NCBI RefSeq assembly: GCF_900129495.1
Contig: NZ_FQVX01000001.1
Span: 620,001 to 684,000, forward strand
DNA length: 64,000 nt
Direction of reading: 5' to 3'
From: Geodermatophilus nigrescens
GTDB lineage: Bacteria; Actinomycetota; Actinomycetes; Mycobacteriales; Geodermatophilaceae
Below the pieces are notes generated by a model. That model had not been told where the DNA came from and searched no databases. It saw nothing but the letters and a program-made list of their open reading frames with translations. The position numbers were made by a program, and so were the translations under genes. This document shows positions 16,953-24,493 of the stretch, in pieces; position 1 is the first letter of the stretch; each line of letters starts with the position of its first letter.

Positions 16953-18106
16953 CCGCTCTCGACGCGCCGGCCCTCCCGGTCATCCCGGTCATGAAGCCGT
17001 GGCTGGGGGAGGAGGAGGCCGCGGCCGCCGCGGAGGCCGTCGCCTCCGGCTGGGTCGCGCAGGGCCCGCGGGTGCGCGCCTTCGAGGAGGCGTTCGCCCG
17101 CCGGGTGGGTGCGGCCGAGGCGGTCGCCGTCTCCAACTGCACGACGGCGCTGCACCTGGCGCTGCACCTGCTCGGCGTGGGCCCGGGTGACGACGTCGTC
17201 GTCCCGTCGTTCTCCTTCATCGCCACCGCCAACGCCGTCCGGCACGTCGGCGCGCAGCCGGTGTTCGCCGACGTCGACCTGGTCACGGGCAACCTCACGC
17301 CCGGCACGGTCGAGGCGGCGCTGACCCCGCGTACCCGGGCGGTGGTCGTGGTCCACCAGGCCGGGGTCCCCGCAGACACCGCCGCGCTCGGGGCGTTGCT
17401 CGAGCCCCGCGGCATCCCCGTCGTGGAGGACGCCGCGTGCGCCATCGGCAGCACCCTGTTCGGCCGCCCGGTCGGCGCCGGGGCGCAGCTGGCGGCGTTC
17501 TCCTTCCACCCGCGCAAGCTCGTCACCACCGGCGAGGGCGGGATGCTCGTGACCCCCTCGGCCGACGTCGCCGCCCGCGCCCGCCGGCTGCGCGAGCACG
17601 GCATGAGCGTCAGCGCCGCTGACCGGCACGCCAGCGGCAGCGTCGCCCCCGAGCAGTACCTGGAGCCCGGCTTCAACTTCCGCATGACCGACGTCCAGGC
17701 CGCGATCGGGCTGGTGCAGCTGACCCGGCTCGACGCGATGGTCGCGCGCCGCCGGGAGCTCGCCGCCCGCTACCGCGCGCTGCTCGCCGACCTGCCGGGC
17801 CTGCGGCTGGTGGACGACCCGTCGTGGGGGACGACGAACGTGCAGTCCTGCTGGCTGCTGCTGCCCGAGGACGCCCCCGTCGGCCGCGACGCCGTGCTGG
17901 CGCGGATGAGCGCGGCCGGGGTGTCGGGCCGCCGGGGGATCATGGCCGCCCACCTCGAGCCCGCCTACGCCGACCGGCCGCGGGTGTCGCTGCCGGCCAC
18001 CGAGCGGCTCACCGCCGACAGCCTGGTGCTGCCGCTGTTCCACCAGATGACCGAGGGCGAGCAGGACCGCGTCGTCGACGCCCTGCGCGCGGCGCTGGTG
18101 CCGTGA
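16949..18106 (+). CDS. DegT/DnrJ/EryC1/StrS sugar aminotransferase (first copy)
   Basis: 385 residues, PLP-dependent. The opening PVMKPWLGEEEAAAAAEAV, SNCTTALHLALHLLG, VVEDAACAIGS and the PLP-lysine segment SFHPRKLVTTGEGGM (K190) define the family, which transaminates keto-sugar nucleotides using Glu or Gln. Immediately downstream is a PglD/NeuD-type acetyltransferase, the usual partner, as in PglE/PglD bacillosamine synthesis. GTG at 16949 overlaps the epimerase stop and its own stop overlaps the acetyltransferase start. Sugar position (C3 or C4) is not decided by sequence alone. Confidence 0.92.
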   Translation: MTALDAPALPVIPVMKPWLGEEEAAAAAEAVASGWVAQGPRVRAFEEAFARRVGAAEAVAVSNCTTALHLALHLLGVGPGDDVVVPSFSFIATANAVRHVGAQPVFADVDLVTGNLTPGTVEAALTPRTRAVVVVHQAGVPADTAALGALLEPRGIPVVEDAACAIGSTLFGRPVGAGAQLAAFSFHPRKLVTTGEGGMLVTPSADVAARARRLREHGMSVSAADRHASGSVAPEQYLEPGFNFRMTDVQAAIGLVQLTRLDAMVARRRELAARYRALLADLPGLRLVDDPSWGTTNVQSCWLLLPEDAPVGRDAVLARMSAAGVSGRRGIMAAHLEPAYADRPRVSLPATERLTADSLVLPLFHQMTEGEQDRVVDALRAALVP

Positions 18107-18798
18107 GCGGCGCCCCGCGGCCGTTGGTCGTCCTCGGCGCCGGCGGCTCCGCGCGCGAGGTCGTGCAGCTGCTGCGCGCCTGCCCGGACGCGGCGGGGGA
18201 GCCGGTCGCCGTCACCGGCCTGCTCGACGACGACCCGGCGCGGGCGGGCACCTCCGTCGACGGCGTCCCGGTCCTCGGGCCGACCGCCGCAGCCGCGGAG
18301 CACGCCGGCCGCGGGGCGCTGCTGCTCGCCTGCGTCGGCTCGCCCCGCGACCCCGGCTCCCGGGCGCGGCTCACCGCGCGGCTCGGCCTGCCCGACGACG
18401 CCTGGGCCACCGTCGTCCACCCGCTGGCCGCCGTCTCGCCGGACAGCACGGTCGGGGCCGGCAGCGTGCTGCACGCCGGCGTCGTGCTCACCGTGGCGGT
18501 CACCGTCGGCCGCCACGTGTACGCGATGCCGCACGTCGTGCTCACCCACGACGACGAGGTCGCCGACGCGGCCACCTTCGGCGCGGGCGTGCGGCTGGCC
18601 GGCGGCGTCAGCGTCGGCGCGGCCGCCTACCTCGGCTCCGGCGCCCTGGTCCGCGAGCACCGGCGGATCGGCGCCGGCGCGCTCGTCGGCATGGGCAGCG
18701 TCGTCGTCCGCGACGTGCCGCCCGGCCAGACCTGGGCCGGCAACCCGGCCCGCCCCCTCACCCCGTCCCCGGCAGCGCTCGTGGAGGCCTCCCTGTGA
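18103..18798 (+). CDS. PglD/NeuD-type sugar O/N-acyltransferase
   Basis: 231 residues. The N-terminal Rossmann-like PglD_N domain opens VVLGAGGSAREVVQLL and includes TGLLDDDPA; the C-terminal half is a left-handed beta-helix of hexapeptide repeats (TVGAGSVLHAGVVL, RIGAGALVGMGSVV), ending in the NPARPL cap. The likely catalytic His lies in the MPHVVLTHDDEV region. These enzymes acetylate the amino group put on by the neighbouring aminotransferase, using acetyl-CoA. Overlaps by four bases with the genes on both sides. Confidence 0.88.
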   Translation: MSGAPRPLVVLGAGGSAREVVQLLRACPDAAGEPVAVTGLLDDDPARAGTSVDGVPVLGPTAAAAEHAGRGALLLACVGSPRDPGSRARLTARLGLPDDAWATVVHPLAAVSPDSTVGAGSVLHAGVVLTVAVTVGRHVYAMPHVVLTHDDEVADAATFGAGVRLAGGVSVGAAAYLGSGALVREHRRIGAGALVGMGSVVVRDVPPGQTWAGNPARPLTPSPAALVEASL

Positions 18799-19934
18799 CG
18801 ACGCTCGACAGCTCCCTGACCACCGGTCCCGTGCCGCTGGTCGACCTCGGCGTGCAGCGCGACCGCGTCGCCGGCGAGGTGGCCGAGGGGTTCGCCCGCG
18901 TGCTGGCCACCACCGCGTTCATCGGCGGCCCCGACGTCGGCGCCTTCGAGGAGGAGTTCGCGGCGGCCACCGGCCGGGTGCACTGCGTCGGCGTGGGCAA
19001 CGGCACCGACGCGCTGGAGTTCGCGCTGCGCGCCTGCGGCATCGGCGCCGGCGACGGAGTGGCGCTGCCGGCCAACACCTTCGTCGCCAGCGCCGAGGCG
19101 GTGCTGCGCGCCGGGGCGCGGCCGGTGCCGGTCGACGTCGACGACGAGCACCTGCTGCTCGACCCGGCCGCGCTGGAGGCCGTCGCCGGCGAGGTCCGCG
19201 CGGTGCTGCCGGTGCACCTGTTCGGCCAGATGGCGCCGATGGCGGAGATCGCCGACGTGGCCGCCCGGCACGGCCTCGTCGTCGTCGAGGACGCCGCGCA
19301 GGCGCAGGGCGCCACCCACCGCGGCGTGCCGATGGGCGGCTGGGGGAGCGCGGCGGGCACGAGCTTCTACCCCGGCAAGAACCTCGGCGCCTTCGGCGAC
19401 GCGGGCGCGGTGACCACCGACGACGACGGCATCGCCCGCACCGTACGGCTGCTGGCCAACCACGGCAGCGAGGTGAAGTACCAGCACCCGGTGCTCGGCT
19501 TCAACTCCCGCCTGGACACCCTGCAGGCGGTCGTGCTGCGCGCGAAGCTGCGCCGGCTGGCCGAGTGGAACGCCGAGCGCGCCGCCGCCGCGCAGCGCTA
19601 CGCGGTCCTCCTCGACGGTGTGCCCGGGGTCCGCCTGCCCGGGGTGGCGCCCGGCAACGAGCACGTGTGGCACCTCTACGTGGTGCGGGTGCCGGCCCGC
19701 GACGCCGTGCTGGCCGACCTCAACGCCGCGGGCATCGGCGCGGGCGTGCACTACCCCGTGCCGGTGCACCTGACCGGCGCGCTCGCGCCCGGCGGGCACG
19801 CGGCCGGCGACTTCCCGGTGGCCGAGCGGGCGGCGGGGGAGATCCTGTCGCTGCCCATCTATCCCGGCATCACCGCCGCCCAGCAGGAGCGGGTGGCCGC
19901 GGTGCTCACCGGGGCGGTGGCCCGCCGTGGCTGA
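18795..19934 (+). CDS. DegT/DnrJ/EryC1/StrS sugar aminotransferase (second copy)
   Basis: 379 residues. VPLVDLGVQRDRVAGEV, GVGNGTDALEFALRA, VVEDAAQAQGA and the PLP-Lys segment SFYPGKNLGAFGDAGAV (K195) place it in the subgroup of 3-keto-sugar aminotransferases such as WbpE/WlbC or DesV. With the WbpB-like dehydrogenase at 14866 and the WbpD-like acyltransferase just downstream it completes the trio that installs a 3-acetamido group. It differs clearly from the first copy, so the operon has two amination steps rather than a duplicate. Confidence 0.92.
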   Translation: MTTLDSSLTTGPVPLVDLGVQRDRVAGEVAEGFARVLATTAFIGGPDVGAFEEEFAAATGRVHCVGVGNGTDALEFALRACGIGAGDGVALPANTFVASAEAVLRAGARPVPVDVDDEHLLLDPAALEAVAGEVRAVLPVHLFGQMAPMAEIADVAARHGLVVVEDAAQAQGATHRGVPMGGWGSAAGTSFYPGKNLGAFGDAGAVTTDDDGIARTVRLLANHGSEVKYQHPVLGFNSRLDTLQAVVLRAKLRRLAEWNAERAAAAQRYAVLLDGVPGVRLPGVAPGNEHVWHLYVVRVPARDAVLADLNAAGIGAGVHYPVPVHLTGALAPGGHAAGDFPVAERAAGEILSLPIYPGITAAQQERVAAVLTGAVARRG

Positions 19935-20526
19935 CCCGGCCGGCGTGCGGGTGCACCCGCTGGGCCTGTGCGAGAGCGACGACGTGGGGCCCGGCACGCG
20001 GGTGTGGGCGTGGGCGCACGTGATGCCCGGGGCCCGCGTCGGCGCCGACTGCAACGTCTGCGACCACGCCTACGTCGAGGGCGGCGCCCGGCTCGGCGAC
20101 CGGGTCACCGTGAAGAACGGGGTGATGGTCTTCGCCGGCGTCGACATCGGCGACGACGTCTTCCTCGGGCCCGGCGTCGTCTTCACCAACGACCTGCGGC
20201 CCCGCGCCCACGTGAAGAAGGGCGCCGAGTCGCTGCTGCCCACGGTGGTCGAGGACGGCGTCACGCTCGGCGCGGGCGCCGTCGTCGTCTGCGGCACCCG
20301 GATCGGCCGGCACGCCTTCGCCGCCGCCGGGTCGGTGGTCACCCGCGACGTCCCCGCGCACGCCTTCGTCGCCGGCAACCCCGCCCGGGTGCGCGGCTGG
20401 GTCTGCTCCTGCGGCGAGCGCCTCGACGACGACCTGACCTGCCCGGCCTGCGGCCGGGCCCACCACCGCTCGGTCGCCGGCGTGCTCGACGAAGCGGCTC
20501 CCCTCCGGACGGCATCGGGCGCCTGA
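19927..20526 (+). CDS. WbpD/WlbB-like sugar N-acyltransferase with C-terminal zinc ribbon
   Basis: 199 residues. A left-handed beta-helix (roughly 15-150) built from hexapeptide repeats such as TRVWAWAHVMPGARVG and VTVKNGVMVFAGVDIG; the NDLRPRAHVKKG loop is typical of WbbJ/WlbB acyltransferases. After the NPARVRGW cap there is a tail CSCGERLDDDLTCPACG with four Cys arranged as a small zinc ribbon. It would acetylate the 3-amino sugar made by the previous gene. The GTG start at 19927 overlaps the aminotransferase by eight bases. Confidence 0.88.
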   Translation: MADPAGVRVHPLGLCESDDVGPGTRVWAWAHVMPGARVGADCNVCDHAYVEGGARLGDRVTVKNGVMVFAGVDIGDDVFLGPGVVFTNDLRPRAHVKKGAESLLPTVVEDGVTLGAGAVVVCGTRIGRHAFAAAGSVVTRDVPAHAFVAGNPARVRGWVCSCGERLDDDLTCPACGRAHHRSVAGVLDEAAPLRTASGA

Positions 20527-20528
20527 GC

Positions 20529-22055
20529 ATGGGGCTGCGCGTCGCGGAGGGAGGACCGCTGTTCGGCAGGGCGGAGCGCGCACTCGGCTGGAGCGTGGCG
20601 AGCACCGCGATCGGCAAGCTGAGCACCCTGGCGATCGGCATCGCCCTCGCCCGCATCCTCGGACCCGAGGAGTTCGGCACCTTCGCCGTCGCGCTGGTGG
20701 CGCTGCTCGCCGTCCTCAGCTTCAACGAGCTGGGTGTCAGCCTGGCGATCGTCCGCTGGCCCGGTGAGCCGGAGGACATCGTCCCGACCGTCGCCACGCT
20801 GTCCGTCCTGTCCAGCGCGGTGACCTACGCGGGATGCTGGCTCGCGGCGCCGGCCTTCAGCGCGCTGATGGGTGACCCCGCAGCCACCGACACCGTGCGG
20901 TTGCTCTGTGTCTGCGTGTTCGTCAACGGCCTGGTCGCTGCGCCCGCCGCGGTTCTCCAGCGGCGGTTCCGGCAGGACCGCAAGCTCGTCGCCGACCAGG
21001 TGACCACCTGGGTGGGTGCCCTCACCTCGATCGGCTGCGCCCTGGCCGGCATGGGTGCCATCAGCCTGGCGATCGGCCAGCTGACCGGGTCGGTCGCCGG
21101 GGCCGTGCTCCTCGCGGCCTTCGCGCCGTCGGCGCTCAGGCTCGGCTTCGACCCCGCCCGTGCCCGCGCCCTGCTCCGCTTCGGCCTGCCGCTCGCCGGG
21201 TCGAGCATCGTGGTCTTCGCCGCCGGCAACGTCGACCGGCTGATCGTGGGGGCCGTGCTGGGGCCGGTCCCCCTGGGCCTGTACGTGCTCGCGGTCAACC
21301 TGTCGAACTGGCCGGTCGCCGTCTTCTCGCAACCGGTCCGCGCCGTCGCACCGGCCACGCTGGCCCGGCTGCAGCACGACCCGGCCTCGATGCGCTCCAC
21401 GTTCCTCACGACCCTCGGTCTCCTGGCGGCGGTGACCGCGCCTGTGTGCGCCCTGCTCGGCGGCGCGGCCGAACCGCTGGTCCGGCTCGTCTACGGCGCT
21501 GTCTGGGTACCGGCAGCAGACGTCCTGCCGTGGCTGGCCGCACTCGCCGTGCTCCGTGTCCTGTTCGAGCTGCACTACGACCACCTCGTCGTGCTGGCGC
21601 GCACCGGCGTGGTGTTCACGGCCCAGGTCCTCTGGCTCGCCGCGCTGGTCCCGGCGACGGTGGTCGGTGCCCGAGCTGCCGGTGCACCGGGCGCGGCGGC
21701 GGCCGCGTTGGTGGTCGCCGCGCTGGTCGTCGCACCGGTCTACCTGACCGCCGTGCGGCGGGAGGGGATCGCCCCCTCCGCGGTGGGCAGGCGGGTGGCA
21801 CCACCCGTCGGAGGCGCCCTGGCCGTCGGGGTCCTCGCCTGGCTGGCCACCCGGAGCCTCGGCCCCGACCTCCTGGCGCTCGCGGTCGCCGCCGTTCCGG
21901 CCGTCGTGGCCGTGGCCCTGCTGCTGTACCGGTCGAGGAGGGACGTGCGGCGGTTGCGTGCGGACCTCGGCCGGCCGGCGCCGGCCACCTCGGAGCAGGA
22001 GCGGGTCCTCGCGCTGGCGGAGACCCCCGGCACGTCAGGGGTGATCCGTCCGTGA
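20529..22055 (+). CDS. polysaccharide flippase (Wzx/MOP family)
   Basis: 508 residues, about twelve to fourteen membrane helices. The N-terminus ALGWSVASTAIGKLSTLAIG followed by ARILGPEEFGTFAVAL is characteristic of lipopolysaccharide and teichuronic-acid flippases; AGNVDRLIVGAVLGPVPLGL and YAVN-like LAVNLSNWP in the middle match the second lobe. It would move the undecaprenyl-linked repeat unit to the outer face. The ATG at 20529 is two bases after the acyltransferase stop and the end overlaps the next gene (GTGA), so it belongs to the same operon. Confidence 0.92.
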   Translation: MGLRVAEGGPLFGRAERALGWSVASTAIGKLSTLAIGIALARILGPEEFGTFAVALVALLAVLSFNELGVSLAIVRWPGEPEDIVPTVATLSVLSSAVTYAGCWLAAPAFSALMGDPAATDTVRLLCVCVFVNGLVAAPAAVLQRRFRQDRKLVADQVTTWVGALTSIGCALAGMGAISLAIGQLTGSVAGAVLLAAFAPSALRLGFDPARARALLRFGLPLAGSSIVVFAAGNVDRLIVGAVLGPVPLGLYVLAVNLSNWPVAVFSQPVRAVAPATLARLQHDPASMRSTFLTTLGLLAAVTAPVCALLGGAAEPLVRLVYGAVWVPAADVLPWLAALAVLRVLFELHYDHLVVLARTGVVFTAQVLWLAALVPATVVGARAAGAPGAAAAALVVAALVVAPVYLTAVRREGIAPSAVGRRVAPPVGGALAVGVLAWLATRSLGPDLLALAVAAVPAVVAVALLLYRSRRDVRRLRADLGRPAPATSEQERVLALAETPGTSGVIRP

Positions 22056-23284
22056 GGCCGATGCGCGTCGTCGTCTACCCGCACACGATGGAGGTCGGGG
22101 GCAGCCAGTTGAACGCGCTCGAGATCGCCGCCGCCGTGCGTGAGCGCGGTCACGAGGTGCTGCTCTACGCGCCTGAGGGCGACCTGCTCGCCCACGCCCA
22201 CAGCCTCGGCCTGGAACACGTGCCCGCGCTGCGCGCCCCCTTCCACCCCTCGCCGACGGTCACGCGGGACCTCGCCCGCCTGGTCCACGACCGGGGCATC
22301 GACGTCCTGCACGGCTACGAGTGGCCCCCGGCGCTCGAGGCGTTCGGTGTGCGCGCCCTCCGGCCCCACGTGGCCGCCGTCGCCACGGTCATGTCGATGG
22401 CGATCCCGCCGTTCCTGCCGTCGTCCATGCCGCTCGTGGTCGGCACCCGCCGCCTGGCCGAGCAGGCCCGTCGCAGTCGCCGTGGGCCGGTCCGTCTGCT
22501 CGAGCCCCCCGTCGACACCCACGCGAACCGCCCCGGTGTCGCGGCCGACCGATTCCGCGCCGACCACCCGGTCGAGCCCGGTACCGCCCAGGTCGTCGTC
22601 GTCTCCCGGCTGGCGCACGAGCTCAAGCTGGAGGGGATCCTCACGGCCGTCCGGGCCGTCGCGACGCTGGCCCGCGGCCGCGCGGTCCGTCTCGTCGTCG
22701 TGGGTGACGGTCCGGCCGCCCCGGAGGTCCGCGCGGCCGCGGAGGAGGTCAACCGGGCCGCGGGCCGCGAGGTCGTCCTGCTGACGGGGCAGCTCGACGA
22801 CCCGCGCGGGGCCTACGACGCGGCGGACGTGTGCCTGGGCATGGGCGGCTCGGCCCTGCGCGCGCTGGCCTTCGCCCGGCCGCTGGTCGTTCAGGGGGAG
22901 CGTGGGTTCTTCGAGCTGCTGACCCCCGAGAGCGTGGGCACCTTCCTCGAGCAGGGCTGGTACGGGGTGGCGGACCGGGCGCCCGAGGAGGCCGTCGAGC
23001 ACCTGGCGGCGCTCCTCGTCGGGCTGCTCGACGACCCCGGGCGCCGCGAGCGCCTCGGGTGCTACGGCCGGGAGCTGGTCGAGGAGCGCTTCGGACTGGG
23101 GCGCGCCGCCGAGCTGCAGATCGAGGTGTACCGCGAGGCCGTCGAAGCACGCGCCGGGGTTGCCCGGACTCTCGCCGAGGGGGCGCGCAGCACCACCGCG
23201 GTCGTGCGGCACAAGGCCCGGCGGCGGGTCCAGCGATCGCGCGGAGACGTCGCCCGGGACGACTTCAATGCCAAGCCGGCCTGA
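22052..23284 (+). CDS. glycosyltransferase family 4
   Basis: 410 residues, GT-B fold. Starts VVVYPHTMEVGGSQLNALEIA, the acceptor-domain glycine loop; the C-terminal domain begins VVVVSRLAHELKLEGILTAV, followed by LVVVGDGP, and the family EX7E region is replaced by GMGGSALRALAFARPLVVQG. The usual first Glu is therefore not obvious, and activity on a retained nucleotide sugar is likely rather than certain. GTG at 22052 overlaps the flippase stop; an ATG at 22061 is an alternative. The 3' end overlaps the convergent gene at 23265 by 20 bases. Confidence 0.88.
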   Translation: MRPMRVVVYPHTMEVGGSQLNALEIAAAVRERGHEVLLYAPEGDLLAHAHSLGLEHVPALRAPFHPSPTVTRDLARLVHDRGIDVLHGYEWPPALEAFGVRALRPHVAAVATVMSMAIPPFLPSSMPLVVGTRRLAEQARRSRRGPVRLLEPPVDTHANRPGVAADRFRADHPVEPGTAQVVVVSRLAHELKLEGILTAVRAVATLARGRAVRLVVVGDGPAAPEVRAAAEEVNRAAGREVVLLTGQLDDPRGAYDAADVCLGMGGSALRALAFARPLVVQGERGFFELLTPESVGTFLEQGWYGVADRAPEEAVEHLAALLVGLLDDPGRRERLGCYGRELVEERFGLGRAAELQIEVYREAVEARAGVARTLAEGARSTTAVVRHKARRRVQRSRGDVARDDFNAKPA

Positions 23285-24428
23285 CCGGCGCGAGCCCGCC
23301 GTGCTCGTCGGCCGCGGCGAGCAGCGTGTCGGCCCGCGCCCCCCAGCTGTTCTCGCGGGCCCAGGCGAGGCTGCGCTCGGGCCACCCGGCGGGCGGCCCC
23401 GCCGCGGCCAGGGCCGCGGCCTCGGCGAACGCCTCCGGTGTGCCGGCCGTGGTGACGAGCCCCGCGGGCAGGAGGTCCAACGCCGGCAACGGCGTGCTGA
23501 CCACCGGAACGCCGGCGGCGAGGTACTCCAGGGTCTTGAGCGGGATGCTCGCCTCGTTGAAGGCGGTCCGGCGGTACGGCGTCAGGCCGACGTCCATGGC
23601 GGCCAGGTACCCGGGGAGGCGCTCGACCGGCTGCCGGCCGACCCACTGCACGCGCTCACGCGCCAGGAGGGCCGCGGCCCGCGCCGGCTCGAGGGCCGGG
23701 TCGAGGGGGCCGACCAGCAGGAGCGACAGCCCCGCGTCGGCGACCGCCTCCAGCAGGGCGAGGTCCAGGCGCGGCGAGAGCTGGCCGACCACGCCGGCGA
23801 CGGGCCCGCTCAGCCGGAACCCCTCGGGCCGGGACGCCGTCGCCACGCGTCGGCGCAGGCCGGGGTCGCAGCCGTTGGGCAGCACGAGCGAGTCGTGACC
23901 CGTCTCCGACCAGCGGCGGGCGAGCGCGGGGGAGATGGCCAGCCGGACGCGTGCGTCGGTGAGCTGGCGGTGCTCCCATCCCGCCAGACGGGCGGGGTCG
24001 ATGCGCAGGAGGGCGGCGCCGGCGGCGAAGTCGTCGGTGGCGTAGTAGACCCGCGTGCCGCCCGTCCGGGGACGGGGCTGCGGGGTGGCGACGACCTCGA
24101 CCGTGGGTCGGGGGCCCGTGCGCCGCAGGGCGGCCCGTGCCGCCCGCCCGGCACGCCAGGAGGACAGGCGCCAGGTCGCGCGCCGGTTGGGCCACGGCGG
24201 GCCGACGGTCCGGATGGTCACCAGGGACGGCGAACGGCGGATGCACCGGACCGGCCGGAGCAGGCCACGCAGTCCCTCGGTGCGCAGCCAGTGCTGCAGC
24301 GGCACGGGCGGGTCGACCCACAGGACCGGCCGTTGCCTGGAGACCTCCGTGGCCAGGAGCCGGTCGGTCCCGGTCACCTCGTCCCAGCCGACGCCCGGGA
24401 ACCAGACGACGGATCCGGACGGGATCAC
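23265..24428 (-). CDS. glycosyltransferase (GT-B, family 4/1-like)
   Basis: 387 residues from the GTG at 24428. WFPGVGWDEVTGTDRLLA at the N-terminus, a central YYATDDF strand, then AISPALARRW and VLPNGCDP, and the donor domain with VAGVVGQLSPRLDLALL, LLLVGPLDP, and the diagnostic PYRRTAFNEASIPLKTLEYL run, which contains the donor-phosphate-binding Glu residues. The frame stays open upstream to 24758, but that extension is Arg/Pro-rich and overlaps the divergent gene, so it was rejected. A TACTGT box sits about 35 bases upstream on the minus strand. Probably adds one sugar of the repeat unit. Confidence 0.85.
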   Translation of the reverse strand: MIPSGSVVWFPGVGWDEVTGTDRLLATEVSRQRPVLWVDPPVPLQHWLRTEGLRGLLRPVRCIRRSPSLVTIRTVGPPWPNRRATWRLSSWRAGRAARAALRRTGPRPTVEVVATPQPRPRTGGTRVYYATDDFAAGAALLRIDPARLAGWEHRQLTDARVRLAISPALARRWSETGHDSLVLPNGCDPGLRRRVATASRPEGFRLSGPVAGVVGQLSPRLDLALLEAVADAGLSLLLVGPLDPALEPARAAALLARERVQWVGRQPVERLPGYLAAMDVGLTPYRRTAFNEASIPLKTLEYLAAGVPVVSTPLPALDLLPAGLVTTAGTPEAFAEAAALAAAGPPAGWPERSLAWARENSWGARADTLLAAADEHGGLAPVRPAWH

Positions 24429-24462
24429 GGCTCGACGAGGACGACCGACCGCATGGCGCTGG

Positions 24463-24468
24463 ACAGTA
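24463..24468 (-). promoter_or_regulatory. candidate -10 box (TACTGT) for glycosyltransferase
   Basis: Lies in the 65-base divergent gap between the minus-strand GT (start 24428) and the plus-strand membrane protein (start 24494). Matches TAnnnT; no clear -35 element. The gap is too short for two full separate promoters, so transcription in the two directions is probably linked. Confidence 0.3.
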
Positions 24469-24493
24469 GCCGCGCACACCAGGGGGAGGGGAC

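Noticed and set aside
16949-19934. The two aminotransferase genes as a recent duplication
   Set aside because: Their PLP-lysine segments and substrate regions differ strongly (SFHPRKLVTTGEGG against SFYPGKNLGAFGDAG), so they are separate subfamilies.
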